Part shown: positions 22,322 through 31,339 of the stretch, piece after piece
Layout: the number at the start of each line of letters is the position of its first letter
Position numbering within the stretch: position 1 is the first letter of the stretch
Virus record (IMG/VR): IMGVR_UViG_3300009419_000026
Span: 1 to 50,825 of that record
Length of the DNA: 50,825 nt
Strand: one strand, 5' to 3'
Source: a virus
Notes under the pieces: model-generated
Database searches by the model: none
The model's input: only the letters and a program-made list of their open reading frames with translations
What the model was told of the DNA's origin: nothing
Position numbers and translations under genes: made by a program

Positions 22322-23773
22322 CTAAATTTGAACGTTGTAAATCTTATATTCAAACTTCTCTTCATTATACATCCTGATACGTTCACCAAAATGCTGTAAT
22401 GTGAAGTTTCTATGGGACTTATATGAAAGGTCATCAGCTACATCATACAAAACTGCACTGGTTTTGATTGAGCTCTTTCTCAATCCACGACCAATAGACT
22501 GCAATACTTTAACTCTTGACTTGCTCGGACTAGCGAACACCACATTATGTAGGTTGCGGATATTAATACCTGTGCTGAATGTTCCCAATGAAGCAACAAT
22601 AATGGCATTTGTTTCTGTCTCGATCTGAGCACGGTAATCATTTCGTATATCACCTTTAACATCACCGTCAACATAGAACACTTTACGGTCCTTAGCTTTG
22701 GTGCTGATATAGTTTTGTAAAGTCATTCCATGATCAATATTCTTAAACAAAAGCAGAGTGTTGCCTTTCAATGATAACACAAGGTTCATTAGAAACTTGT
22801 TTCGCTTCTCACTACCAGTAATAAAATCAATCTCTTCTGGATAGGTATACTTCTTTGCCTTGTCTCTGTCTTCAGCGGTGTGGTTAAGAACAATAGCCTT
22901 GATTCTGAATTCAGCTAAGTGCTTTTGTTCAATTAATTCTGATGTTGTTGTAACAATTCGCTCAGGTCCAAACAATCCCTCTAGAACTAACTTGTGAGTT
23001 TGTGTACCGTCAAGTGTACCAGTGAAACCAAATTTATACTCACACTTGGTTAGCTTAGACATAATTCCTGTCAAGCTTTTTGATTTGAAACCATGAGCCT
23101 CATCACCAATGACAACTTCAAACTTTTCAAACCAACCTTTTGGCTGCTTGTAGATAGATTGCCAAGTGGTTATAGTAATTGGTTTGTTGTTAATTTTTTC
23201 CTGGCCTTCATATATTTTATGAATCCAAGCTTCCTTTGCACCATACTCAACAAAGTCACTTGTCATCTGATGCACAAGTGTTGTAGTGGGAACAACAACC
23301 AACACTCTTCTCTTGAGGTATTTGCATATTAAGTAAATCATAAAAGACTTACCAGATGCAGTTGGAGATATCATTAGAGCACGTTTAGATCTTAGTGCAT
23401 GGATCACCGCTTCCAATTGATAGTCACGTGGCTGCATTGTTAAAGACTTCTCACTTGCAACCCACTCCTGAGCTTCGATCAACGAGATCTGATTGTCTGC
23501 GAAGTCTCTTGGCTCTGTATAACTGACTGTGTAGTCACGTTGTCTTGCAAACTCTTCCACATATTGTCTCAGTCCAACATACAACGTACGTGACATAGGA
23601 TTATACAAACGGATCTTACCATCCCACATTTTATTTTTAAACATGGGCATATGCTTTGCACCAGGAACAGAGAATGTAAAGTACTCACTCAGCTCAAATG
23701 CTAATCCTGGTTCACAATGAACCTTCATATAGACGTCATCTACTTTCTCGATGACTAGATTTTCTTCACTCAT
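22322..23773 (-). CDS. uvsW: UvsW-like DNA/RNA helicase
   Basis: 483 residues, superfamily 2. In T4, UvsW unwinds R-loops and branched DNA, switching replication from origin to recombination mode. Seen: an N-terminal domain with MWDGKIRLYN, motif I SPTASGKS (near residue 137), motif Ia VVVPTTTLV, DEAH box GDEAHGF, motif III FTGTLDG, and VLQSIGRGLRK (motif VI). ATG overlaps the uvsY stop (ATGA). Confidence 0.96.
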   Translation of the reverse strand: MSEENLVIEKVDDVYMKVHCEPGLAFELSEYFTFSVPGAKHMPMFKNKMWDGKIRLYNPMSRTLYVGLRQYVEEFARQRDYTVSYTEPRDFADNQISLIEAQEWVASEKSLTMQPRDYQLEAVIHALRSKRALMISPTASGKSFMIYLICKYLKRRVLVVVPTTTLVHQMTSDFVEYGAKEAWIHKIYEGQEKINNKPITITTWQSIYKQPKGWFEKFEVVIGDEAHGFKSKSLTGIMSKLTKCEYKFGFTGTLDGTQTHKLVLEGLFGPERIVTTTSELIEQKHLAEFRIKAIVLNHTAEDRDKAKKYTYPEEIDFITGSEKRNKFLMNLVLSLKGNTLLLFKNIDHGMTLQNYISTKAKDRKVFYVDGDVKGDIRNDYRAQIETETNAIIVASLGTFSTGINIRNLHNVVFASPSKSRVKVLQSIGRGLRKSSIKTSAVLYDVADDLSYKSHRNFTLQHFGERIRMYNEEKFEYKIYNVQI

Positions 23774-24204
23774 GAACCAGTAGTAAATCTATTCCAATCA
23801 ATTGCGTTCTTAATCAAAAAGCCTCTATTAATAACAGTCTTAATGATTGACTCGAGCAAAGCGATCTTCTCTTTTTGAAATTCTATTTTGTTTGTGATGT
23901 TACCAAGATCCTGGTCACCTTCCATGTAGATGGAAAGATCAGTCTTCAAAACCTTCAATGCAAAAGGTTCCCAACCATTAGATTTTAGTTCACCCTCATC
24001 CAAAATACCCATAAAATATTCATACTTTAATTTGTACATCTGCTTATACTCCTGTTCAAACTTTTTCAAAAGCAAACGCTCTTGTGTAAAGATCTTAAAG
24101 TACTTGTGATGCAGTTCTGGAATGCGCAGGCTCTCGGTTGCAAGATCAGCAGAATTGATCTTACTATCCTGGCCCCAATTCGTTTCAATATCTTCTAGCT
24201 TCAT
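23770..24204 (-). CDS. uvsY: Recombination mediator UvsY
   Basis: 144 residues. Loads UvsX recombinase onto gp32-coated single strands. Mostly helical with MKLEDIETNWGQDSKINSAD at the start (T4: MRLEDLQEELKKDVFID), LDEGELKSNGWEPF in a turn, and IIKTVINRGFLIKNAIDW at the end, as in T4 (AIKSRGFAIKHIQDM). The ATG at 24204 follows GAGGG. uvsX itself is not in the window. Confidence 0.92.
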   Translation of the reverse strand: MKLEDIETNWGQDSKINSADLATESLRIPELHHKYFKIFTQERLLLKKFEQEYKQMYKLKYEYFMGILDEGELKSNGWEPFALKVLKTDLSIYMEGDQDLGNITNKIEFQKEKIALLESIIKTVINRGFLIKNAIDWNRFTTGS

Positions 24205-24248
24205 AATTCCCTCGCAATTGCAGGGAGTATACAACATTATTGTTTAAA

Positions 24249-24770
24249 TTACAACGAGGCTAGTGTAAATCTTCTATAAGCAAACGTAGCAGTTGCAGTG
24301 ACATACTCGACATCTGATAACGTTGAATCGAAAGTAATGTCTGAAAGGTTGATTGGAAATGCGTCAGAGAAGTTAAACATCTTGTTACCACGCATTCCAT
24401 TTGTAAGTATTGCCAAAGATAAGTCTGAATAAACACCATTACCAGACATAGCAGGAGCGGAGTATATTGTTGCACTGTCTGTTAGACTATCTGGGTGACC
24501 CATTGCAATCATCCAGTTGAAGATCTCAGTATAGTTCTCCATATCTTCATCTACCTTGAACGTAACGTCAAGCTGACCAAAGGTTAACTTGTCACCTGGA
24601 AATGGAATCCTGGTGAACGGAGTACCCACCTCAACAGTACCGATGGAAACTGCTGGCAGGTTGACAGACTGAACAAAGTAGTTCAGGTGAGGAGTTTTCT
24701 TAATCTGAAACTTGAATCCAAGTGGAGAAAGAAAATTCTTATTAGCTGGTTGGTTGTCTAGTACACTCAT
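24249..24770 (-). CDS. gp3-like tail completion/sheath stabilizer (tail-tube fold)
   Basis: 173 residues. NFLSPLGFKFQIKKTPHLNYFVQSVNLP (cited: FLSPLGFKFQI, YFVQSVNLP) and PFPGDKLTFGQLDVTF recall the strand order of tail-tube proteins. In related marine T4-like phages a protein of this kind lies between gene 23 and uvsY and is annotated gp3. A separate true tail tube is at 30760. A late promoter ends five bases before its ATG, so the message would be leaderless or nearly so. Confidence 0.6.
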   Translation of the reverse strand: MSVLDNQPANKNFLSPLGFKFQIKKTPHLNYFVQSVNLPAVSIGTVEVGTPFTRIPFPGDKLTFGQLDVTFKVDEDMENYTEIFNWMIAMGHPDSLTDSATIYSAPAMSGNGVYSDLSLAILTNGMRGNKMFNFSDAFPINLSDITFDSTLSDVEYVTATATFAYRRFTLASL

Positions 24771-24775
24771 GAATG

Positions 24776-24783
24776 TATTTATA
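24776..24783 (-). promoter_or_regulatory. T4-type late promoter before the gp3-like gene
   Basis: Exact TATAAATA. Only five bases separate it from the ATG at 24770, placing the predicted start site on or next to the start codon. Confidence 0.7.
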
Positions 24784-24790
24784 CAGACGA

Positions 24791-24816
24791 AAAAAAAGGA
24801 GCCGAAGCTCCTTTTT
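24791..24816 (-). terminator. Strong intrinsic terminator after gene 23
   Basis: GGAGC and GCTCC form a stem closed by the tetraloop TTCG on the minus strand, extended by A-T pairs and followed by a run of seven T. It begins about 30 bases after the gene 23 stop codon. Confidence 0.92.
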
Positions 24817-24845
24817 AATACCGTTCTTTATTATTATTGTACGGT

Positions 24846-26171
24846 TTACAATATGTTGGAAACAATAACTCTACGATAGTAGACGTTAGAGTCAACTTCA
24901 ATAAGAGCACTTGCATTAGCTGCTGTGATACCCTTAGCGAATGGGTTAGGAGCCATTCCGTAACGAGTCTTAAATCCAATTTTTGGTTGGAAGTTAGCTT
25001 GGTCAACTGCGCGAACCATTTGCAATGGAACGTATGGGCAGTAGAATAGACCGGCGTCGAAAGGATTAGAACCTTTGTAACCAATTGTCATGTAGTTGTT
25101 GGTGACATACGGATCGATGTAAACACGCATACGACCGTTCAACACGCCAGCAAATGTATTGCCAGTGTCATCCACTTGCAAGTTGTTGCTGTTCAAAGCA
25201 GGAGCGTAATCCAACACACCAGCCATTTGCAATGCAGACGCTACGTCTGAAGAGCAGATGAGGATGTTACCTTTACCGCGACGTGTGTCTTTGGCAATTT
25301 GGTTAGCTTCACGTTCGATTTGGAACATCAAGCCTTTGAACTTCTCAACCATCCAACGACCATTAGAGTCAGTGTCAAGGTCAAACACGCCAGCAGTTGT
25401 CGTGCCAGTGTTAGCACCGCGAACGGCAGTAACGTTAACTGTACGAATAACTTCGCGGTTGATCTCAGCCAAGATCTCTGTAGTCAAGATGTTTGACAAT
25501 TCTGTTTCAGCGTCAAGACCGTGAATTGCTTTCAAGTCTTGTGCAAGTTCCATTGTGTACTCAGCCTTCAAAGCACGTGACTTTGCAGTAACGGTTACTT
25601 TGTCGATTGTGAATGCCATTTCTGGGAATGCATTACCGCCGCTGTCACCCAAGGCTTCAGCAGTAGCTGTGGACATACCTTCAGCGAAGTTGTATCCGTT
25701 AGCTGGCAAGTTCAAAGTGTTGCTGGAAGCACCACCAACTGCAGTACCAGTGTGAGCATTACCCAACTGAGCCCCACCACCTCTAACGGTAGTGAAAGCA
25801 GTGTTAACTTCGTTGTAGAAGTTTTCTGTACCAACAGCAGTGCTGTTAGCATACTTGCTGCGCATAGCAAAGATCAAGCCTGTAGGGCCAGTCATTGGCT
25901 GAACGCCGCAGATGTCATAAGCGACAAGGTTAGGCATTGCACGACGAACCAAGCTAATCAAAACTGGATCGAAGTTGGCAACGTTTGTTACAGCGTTGAT
26001 AGGTGACTCAGTCAAGAATCCGCCTTGTGCGCCAGATTCGCGAAGAGCACGTTCAGTGTTCTCGAGAATGGTAGCAGTCACATTACGCTTGTGGGTGTCC
26101 TTGATCGAAGGTAAGTCTTCGTGATCAAGAACTGGGCCCCACTTAGATTGTAGTTCTTCAGTTACGTACAT
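24846..26171 (-). CDS. 23: Major capsid protein gp23
   Basis: 441 residues, HK97-fold capsid subunit. The N-terminal part includes ATILENTERALRESG and AQGGFLTESP; cleavage by the gp21 protease is expected in this region but the site was not fixed. Further on are FDPVLISLVRRAMPNLVAYDICGVQPMTGPTG (cited in part: LVRRAMPNLVA, GVQPMTGPTG), the most conserved block of T4-like gp23, and YCPYVPLQMVRA near the C-terminus. Length is shorter than T4 (521), as in cyanophages. A late promoter lies 39 bases upstream and a strong terminator follows. Confidence 0.97.
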   Translation of the reverse strand: MYVTEELQSKWGPVLDHEDLPSIKDTHKRNVTATILENTERALRESGAQGGFLTESPINAVTNVANFDPVLISLVRRAMPNLVAYDICGVQPMTGPTGLIFAMRSKYANSTAVGTENFYNEVNTAFTTVRGGGAQLGNAHTGTAVGGASSNTLNLPANGYNFAEGMSTATAEALGDSGGNAFPEMAFTIDKVTVTAKSRALKAEYTMELAQDLKAIHGLDAETELSNILTTEILAEINREVIRTVNVTAVRGANTGTTTAGVFDLDTDSNGRWMVEKFKGLMFQIEREANQIAKDTRRGKGNILICSSDVASALQMAGVLDYAPALNSNNLQVDDTGNTFAGVLNGRMRVYIDPYVTNNYMTIGYKGSNPFDAGLFYCPYVPLQMVRAVDQANFQPKIGFKTRYGMAPNPFAKGITAANASALIEVDSNVYYRRVIVSNIL

Positions 26172-26209
26172 TTTAGTTTTCCCCTTTAAAATTTCAGGTT
26201 AAGTTGATT

Positions 26210-26217
26210 TATTTATA
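26210..26217 (-). promoter_or_regulatory. T4-type late promoter of gene 23
   Basis: Exact TATAAATA on the minus strand; the leader to the gene 23 ATG is about 33 bases and contains GGGG before the start. Confidence 0.85.
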
Positions 26218-26221
26218 AATC

Positions 26222-27262
26222 TTATTTCTTAAGAGTTCTAGACAACGCTGAGACGTATGCATTAACTGCTTTATCCCCTGTCTTAGGACTTGCCGTAGTT
26301 TCCTCGTTCAATGCTAGAGCTTCATCTTCTGCTTCTTCATTCAATTTCTTGGACGAAGTCGTTGAAGGGAAGTAGTTCTCTTTAACAAGTTCCAATTTCT
26401 TTCTAAAGTTATCAGAATTGTCAAAGTCGACACCTTCGGCTAAAGCTGCTAGCTTCTCTACTTGAGTCGCAGCAAGGCCTTCCGATACATCTGCAAGGAT
26501 TCTTTCACGAACGCTTTCGTCCACTTGGCCTTTGAGTTCCATGTTCTCGTTGATAGCTCTATTGAGCTTCTCTTCGAGTTCTTGGACTTTCTCTGCCATC
26601 TGGCCTAACACGTCCACCTTATCTTCTGGAATCTCGATGTAATGTTCTGTGAACAAACCTTTGAGTCCATTGATAAAATCTTCTGTGATCTCAGACTTCA
26701 GTGACGATTCGATCGCAACGCGATTCTCTTCCATCCACTGTTCTGCAGCATACGTAGTATACTGGTCTAGTTTTTCAACTAAGTCAGCCTGCAACTCTTC
26801 TTTGGCTTTAGCCAATGAAGTAGCAAACTCTTCTTCCAACTTAGTCTTCTCTTCTTGAAGCTGTGCTTGTACAGCAGCTTCGAAAATTGTAGATGCTTTC
26901 GTGCGGAAATCTTCTGAAAGATCTTCGTTATTGAAAATAGCATCGATGTGTTCTTTCATTGAACCAGAAGCTGCGCTAGGCTTAGCCTTGATCGAAGCTT
27001 TATTAGCACCAGATGCATCACCTGTAGGCTTAGCATTGTTTTCTGTGCTTGTATCTTCGATAGGTGTGCCATCAGGGTTCTGACCCTTGCTAGCTGACTC
27101 GCTATTACGCTTGTCACCTTTACGAGCAGGAGCTTGTCCGCCATCAGGATCAACACCATGTGCTGTACCAGTAGCGCCACCGCCCACTTCAACTTTCTCT
27201 TCGATTGTCTGTTCAGATAGCACTGATTTAACAATGTCTCCGAATGATTTTCCTTTAGCCAT
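26222..27262 (-). CDS. 22: Prohead scaffold protein gp22
   Basis: 346 residues. Main internal scaffold of the prohead, degraded by gp21 before packaging. Highly charged, with a disordered N-terminal third rich in Gly, Ser, Asn and Lys, then a long helical/coiled-coil region (Glu, Lys, Ala, Gln; AQLQEEKTKLEEEF, KVQELEEKLNRAI) and an acidic end. Its place between 21 and 23 fixes identity. AAGGAG precedes the ATG and a late promoter lies 26 bases upstream. Confidence 0.9.
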   Translation of the reverse strand: MAKGKSFGDIVKSVLSEQTIEEKVEVGGGATGTAHGVDPDGGQAPARKGDKRNSESASKGQNPDGTPIEDTSTENNAKPTGDASGANKASIKAKPSAASGSMKEHIDAIFNNEDLSEDFRTKASTIFEAAVQAQLQEEKTKLEEEFATSLAKAKEELQADLVEKLDQYTTYAAEQWMEENRVAIESSLKSEITEDFINGLKGLFTEHYIEIPEDKVDVLGQMAEKVQELEEKLNRAINENMELKGQVDESVRERILADVSEGLAATQVEKLAALAEGVDFDNSDNFRKKLELVKENYFPSTTSSKKLNEEAEDEALALNEETTASPKTGDKAVNAYVSALSRTLKK

Positions 27263-27288
27263 TTAGTTTCTCCTTAAACTATTTAATT

Positions 27289-27296
27289 TATTTATA
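27289..27296 (-). promoter_or_regulatory. T4-type late promoter of gene 22
   Basis: Exact TATAAATA, with about 26 bases to the gene 22 ATG including its AAGGAG ribosome site. Confidence 0.8.
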
Positions 27297-27299
27297 ATA

Positions 27300-27956
27300 T
27301 TATTTATTTCTTATAGAACCGAGGAAGTGTTCAAAAACTTTGATAGCGGTTTCTTCGTAATCTTTTTTACTGATTCTGCTATCTACCACTTCCTTATATC
27401 TCTCAATTTGTTGCTGTTTAAGGATACCGTTATCCCACACCCACTCAACACCTTCCATGATACCTTGCACGAAAGCATCGGGAGCGGAGGGATCTGCAAC
27501 AATGTCAGCAGCAGTTGCCAAATGGAAGTCATCCTGAACGTAAGTAACACCATTCTTCTGAGACACAGAACCCATGCCTCGAGTAGAGACACCAAGACGA
27601 ACACCACTCTCCAACAGGTTTCTTGCAATCACGCCCATTGGTGTTCCAAGAATTTCTGCCTTACCAATAAAATCGTTGCCTTCTTGAGTTAAGCTAACAA
27701 TCTTATGTGAGACTCTATCAAGGTTAATAGAAGGACCGTCGGGATGACCCAACTCACCAAGCGCACGGTTAGTACTAACGTACTGCTCGTTATAACGCTT
27801 AACTTCCTTCTCCATGATACCACGGCCGTAGATGCGGCCGTTTCTATTTTGCTGTTCTGTCTGAATGAAAGGACCAGTAATGAAGAATTTCTTCTGGCCT
27901 TCTTTTTCTTCAACGATGCATTTTACATCTTCGTTTAGTTCTGTAATTAACTTCAT
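27300..27956 (-). CDS. 21: Prohead maturation protease gp21
   Basis: 218 residues, serine protease that cleaves gp22, core proteins and gp23 during head maturation. Seen: QNRNGRIYGRGIMEKEV, GELGHPDGPSINLDRVSH with the catalytic His, and GVSTRGMGS with the catalytic Ser. All match T4 gp21 well. ATG preceded by AAGGA. Confidence 0.96.
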   Translation of the reverse strand: MKLITELNEDVKCIVEEKEGQKKFFITGPFIQTEQQNRNGRIYGRGIMEKEVKRYNEQYVSTNRALGELGHPDGPSINLDRVSHKIVSLTQEGNDFIGKAEILGTPMGVIARNLLESGVRLGVSTRGMGSVSQKNGVTYVQDDFHLATAADIVADPSAPDAFVQGIMEGVEWVWDNGILKQQQIERYKEVVDSRISKKDYEETAIKVFEHFLGSIRNK

Positions 27957-27964
27957 GTTAGTCC

Positions 27965-28225
27965 TTAGGTGAAAGCAATTGGAGTTGCAGTTACCAAACT
28001 AGTTAAAGAAGAAGCAATCTTTGCCTCTGGTGCTTTTTGCAACAATAATGTTGACGAAGCTAATATTGTTGTGGTGGTATTAGAACCAGAAGAAGGAACT
28101 ATAGTCAATAATGAAGCTGTAGTTGTATTTGCGTTTGTTACTTTAATTGCTGTTGCTGAAGACACTAAGTTTGCAGTGGCATTCAAAGTAATTTCTGCAC
28201 CAGTTAGTTTGAGGATTTCTGCCAT
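27965..28225 (-). CDS. Small Thr/Ala-rich protein, probably virion
   Basis: 86 residues with 20% or more Thr, few charges, and alternating small and beta-branched residues suggesting a beta fold. It lies between the core protein gene and gene 21, coupled to the former by TAATG, in the head operon. A minor capsid or decoration role is plausible from location and composition. Not recognised by family. Confidence 0.6.
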   Translation of the reverse strand: MAEILKLTGAEITLNATANLVSSATAIKVTNANTTTASLLTIVPSSGSNTTTTILASSTLLLQKAPEAKIASSLTSLVTATPIAFT

Positions 28226-28905
28226 TATTCTTCCAATGCCTTGTTGAGTTCTTCTAAGAAAGAATCAAGCTCACCTGCTTCAACAACTGAAACAAACGTT
28301 TGTGCTTCTTCTTCGTCAAGATCATTGTAAATCTGTTCGATCAAATCAAGTTCTTCATCAGTCATTTGTTCTGTATGTTCTTTGATGAATGATTTAAAAT
28401 CTTCAGCATTGTAGTCTTCTTTCTTCAAGATAGACTTAGCAATCTTATGTGCTTTAGTAATAGTAGACTTTTCAAGAGGTGGTTTGTCGCCAGTAGTCTT
28501 CATTGCAGACTTAGTACCAATAGCATAAGCCATTGACTTTTCCATCTCTGTAATTTCAGTCTCTTCTTTTTTGACTTCAGCTCTCTTAGCTGGAACCTTC
28601 ATTAATTTGCCATTAGACAAAATAATTTCTTTATAGTCTGCTGAAACTTCTTGATCAGCCTTCTCACCTTCTTGGATGAAATCAGCAAACATCATTACAG
28701 CTTCATAAACTTTTTCGTCTTCTGTTGGCTCGTATCCATGACGTTCCTTTTTGCGATCTACTTTTTTTACATTAGTAGCCTGGAATACATCATCACCGTT
28801 TTTGTTAGCATCAGTTGTCTTTACGACAGCATGCTTCTGAACGAATGCTTTACCATCCTTCGTATCAGGTCCGTATACTTCAAGTATTTGCTTCAGAGTC
28901 TTCAT
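28225..28905 (-). CDS. Putative prohead core protein
   Basis: 226 residues, very rich in Glu and Lys. Regions: TDANKNGDDVFQAT and KKVDRKKERHGYEPTEDEKVYE near the N-terminus, KSMAYAIGTKSAMK in the middle, and an acidic helical end (DEELDLIEQIYNDLDEEEAQ). In T4 the interval between 20 and 21 holds core genes 67 and 68; position and charge suggest a related core or scaffold role, but sequence identity to gp68 is not apparent. Confidence 0.55.
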   Translation of the reverse strand: MKTLKQILEVYGPDTKDGKAFVQKHAVVKTTDANKNGDDVFQATNVKKVDRKKERHGYEPTEDEKVYEAVMMFADFIQEGEKADQEVSADYKEIILSNGKLMKVPAKRAEVKKEETEITEMEKSMAYAIGTKSAMKTTGDKPPLEKSTITKAHKIAKSILKKEDYNAEDFKSFIKEHTEQMTDEELDLIEQIYNDLDEEEAQTFVSVVEAGELDSFLEELNKALEE

Positions 28906-29098
28906 CTGATGTTACCTCGGTTTCTTGTTGTTCTTCTTCAGGCTCTTTAGGAGCCAAATAACCTTTAGCTAACTCTGCTTTATAGCCAGTAATAATATCA
29001 GTCACCTTCTGCTGCATTTGAGCATTGAATGAGTTAACAAACTCATTAGGTTTTTGATCTACTACAAAATTTATCATATCTACAGAATAGTCAGGCAT
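28880..29098 (-). CDS. Small acidic head protein (gp67-like position)
   Basis: 72 residues from the ATG at 29098, six bases after GGAG. N-terminal helical part (DYSVDMINFVVDQKPNEFV, QMQQKVTDIITGYKAELA) and a strongly acidic tail (PKEPEEEQQETEVTSDEDSE). T4 gp67 is also an 80-residue prohead core protein with an acidic tail directly after gene 20, so this is probably its counterpart. Overlaps the next gene by 26 bases. Confidence 0.6.
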   Translation of the reverse strand: MPDYSVDMINFVVDQKPNEFVNSFNAQMQQKVTDIITGYKAELAKGYLAPKEPEEEQQETEVTSDEDSEANT

Positions 29099-29117
29099 AT
29101 TAATCTCCAATTATTTA

Positions 29118-30710
29118 TCAAGTTTGTTCACTGGGGGGTTGTTCATTGGAGTTTCCTCCAAAAGGTGTACCACCACCTGGAGGTCCCCCAGCTTGTTCAT
29201 CAGCTGATTTGAACTGCTCCACTGATTGCTCTTCAGCAATCTGCTCATCCATCTCTGCAATATCCTCTTCAGTTTGCATGAGAATATTTTCTCTAATCCA
29301 TGTATGGGAATAGTACTTACCAATCGATGGTTGCATTTGCATCAGCAATGTTGCTCTGCCCTGCAAAATAGTATTATTCTTTTGTTCAGCGAAGTAGTTG
29401 TCTCTAGCGTATTGAAAAGTAATAGCATTTGATATTTCTTTCCATTCATCTGTGGTTATGATCCCTTTGAGGATACATTGCTTCTCTAAAGCCTTGATGA
29501 ACAACTGATTGAATCTTGTTCTTAAACGATCAACAAACTTAGAAAACTTAATCTCGTCTCTTGAGATCTCACCATTGTTGCCAAGGTTAAAATTGTTTTC
29601 ATCACTTAGCCTAGTCTCAGGAACAATCAAAGATCTGTACAGTTTCTTTTGAAAGTATTCCACATCTGCCATCTCACCTAGGTTCTGACCAGCAGGAAGT
29701 GTGGTGATCTCTGTTCCTCTGTTACCCTCTCTACGAGGTAACCAGTAATCTTCTAGCATCGTCATAAACTTACGATCATCTCTGATCTCACCAGTAGCTG
29801 AATCATATACCAGCTTGTTCTTATGACGAACCATCATATCACGAAGATATTGCTCTGCCTTCATCTTTGGAAGGTTACCAACATCAATGTAAAAGATTCT
29901 ACGTTCTGGAGCTCTTGAAATTCTATAGATCACAACAGCATCTTCCAAAGCTCTTAATTGATTAAGAGGTTTGATTGCTTTGTGCAAATATGAAAGGACA
30001 AGTGTAGAGTTGGTATCCATCAAACCTGATGTGCAATGGATAATTGAATCTTTAGCAATCTTCAAACCAGTAGCACCAGCTGTTTGGGATAAAGAGTTAT
30101 TCAGTGCTGCGAATCCTTTATCATTGTAGATAAAGTATTCGTTCTGTGTTTTTGTAATATCAGCTTTTGAATTCTGATCTTTTTTCTTTTTAACTTCTCT
30201 GACCTTACGCATCTTACGTGGGTCAATGTTTCTTAATTCTTTAATCCCTGCTCTGGGATCCGATTCATCAATAACAGCATGGAAGTAGATTCTACCGTCT
30301 ACGTACCACAACTTGAATAAGTCATAACTCTGTGTATTAAATTTGAGTAAATCTAAAACAGTGTTAAACTCTTCAGTAATCATCTTCTTGATGTTAGCTG
30401 AAAGTTTAACTTCACCTAGATCAATTTCAACAGGCTTGGTGCCCTTCTCAATCACAATCGCTTCATTAACAATATCATCGACAGCAGCATCCACTTCAGG
30501 ATGTTGTAGCATGTCTCTGTATTTGGTAACCAACTCCGCTTCGGTTCTTGCTGCACCTTCTAGGTCAACATAAGTTCCGTAAGCTCCACCAGAAGCAACA
30601 ACGAGAGCACCATCATCTTCTTGCTTTGGTGCGAACGTTTGTAAGTTTTCATCTTCTTGTTTAGTTGTTTGACCTTTTTTACGGATCTCAAACCCAAATA
30701 GTTCTGCCAT
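29118..30710 (-). CDS. 20: Portal vertex protein gp20
   Basis: 530 residues. Dodecameric portal through which DNA is packaged and to which the tail attaches. The N-terminus MAELFGFEIRKK, the MLQHPEVDAAVDDIVNEAIV block, LEDYWLPRREGNRGTEI and the RLRTRFNQLFIKALEKQ stretch are typical of T4-like gp20. The C-terminus is Gly/Pro-rich and low-complexity. ATG follows GGAG. Confidence 0.97.
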   Translation of the reverse strand: MAELFGFEIRKKGQTTKQEDENLQTFAPKQEDDGALVVASGGAYGTYVDLEGAARTEAELVTKYRDMLQHPEVDAAVDDIVNEAIVIEKGTKPVEIDLGEVKLSANIKKMITEEFNTVLDLLKFNTQSYDLFKLWYVDGRIYFHAVIDESDPRAGIKELRNIDPRKMRKVREVKKKKDQNSKADITKTQNEYFIYNDKGFAALNNSLSQTAGATGLKIAKDSIIHCTSGLMDTNSTLVLSYLHKAIKPLNQLRALEDAVVIYRISRAPERRIFYIDVGNLPKMKAEQYLRDMMVRHKNKLVYDSATGEIRDDRKFMTMLEDYWLPRREGNRGTEITTLPAGQNLGEMADVEYFQKKLYRSLIVPETRLSDENNFNLGNNGEISRDEIKFSKFVDRLRTRFNQLFIKALEKQCILKGIITTDEWKEISNAITFQYARDNYFAEQKNNTILQGRATLLMQMQPSIGKYYSHTWIRENILMQTEEDIAEMDEQIAEEQSVEQFKSADEQAGGPPGGGTPFGGNSNEQPPSEQT

Positions 30711-30727
30711 TTTTACTCCATAGTGGG

Positions 30728-30749
30728 AGAAGGGTCATACGACCCCTCT
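30728..30749 (-). terminator. Hairpin between genes 19 and 20
   Basis: AGAGGGGTC, loop GTAT, GACCCTTCT on the minus strand: nine pairs with one G-T. It follows the gene 19 stop by about 10 bases and precedes the gene 20 ribosome site. No T-tract follows, so it could be a weak terminator, an RNA-end protector or a processing site. Confidence 0.5.
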
Positions 30750-30759
30750 ACCTTATATA

Positions 30760-31311
30760 TTAAGCGCCACCAGCGTTGCCGGTGATGCCTCCACTAACTT
30801 CCCAATAGTCATATTGGAATGTTACAGTGAATTCTTCAATCGCATCAGTTGTTTCCCATGACATCTCAATAGGAGAGATCTCTGAAGGAAAGATTCCATT
30901 AAACTTATAAACTCTGAGAGGTGCACCAGTCTTTGAGAACTGGGTTACTTCAGCAGTTGATTTATATAGTAGTGGGCTAGCTGCTCCAAAACCTCTCAAG
31001 TTGCCTTGAAGGGAGTTGATTTCGTTAGACCATTGCTCCACTGCATTTCTGATTAGGAAGTCTTCGTCATTAATAACGGTAACTGTCCAGTCAGCAAACA
31101 CACGATCACCAGCAAGTCTAACTTTACGGCCGAAGTAAGGAACTTCGATAACACCCAAAGTAGATGAAGGAATCTGTGCTGCCTTGACCATGAAAGGTAA
31201 TTTCAAATCTGCAATACTGTTGGCAGGGTTAGTAAACTGAACTTGGAAGAGAGAAGCTCTCGCTCCTCCAAGGGTTAACTGACTTCTGATTTCATTGACA
31301 TTAAAAGCCAT
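30760..31311 (-). CDS. 19: Tail tube protein gp19
   Basis: 183 residues. Stacked hexamers form the inner tail tube. Matches T4 gp19 in ASLFQVQFTNP, KAAQIPSSTLGVIEVPYFGRKVRLAGDRVFADWTVTVINDEDF (cited in part: RKVRLAGDR, DWTVTVINDED), FNGIFPSEISPIEMSW and VTFQYDYWEV. Directly follows gene 18 in the transcript. Confidence 0.96.
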   Translation of the reverse strand: MAFNVNEIRSQLTLGGARASLFQVQFTNPANSIADLKLPFMVKAAQIPSSTLGVIEVPYFGRKVRLAGDRVFADWTVTVINDEDFLIRNAVEQWSNEINSLQGNLRGFGAASPLLYKSTAEVTQFSKTGAPLRVYKFNGIFPSEISPIEMSWETTDAIEEFTVTFQYDYWEVSGGITGNAGGA

Positions 31312-31329
31312 GTTTGTTCTCCTCTTTTA

Positions 31330-31337
31330 TATTTATC
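31330..31337 (-). promoter_or_regulatory. Possible late promoter of gene 19 (7 of 8)
   Basis: GATAAATA instead of TATAAATA, overlapping the end of gene 18 and 19 bases before the gene 19 ATG. Weak candidate. Confidence 0.35.
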
Positions 31338-31339
31338 GA

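Noticed and set aside
30760-31311. Assigning the 24249 protein as a second tail tube (gp19)
   Set aside because: The 30760 protein matches T4 gp19 directly, whereas the 24249 protein shares only the general fold and sits in the gp3 position.
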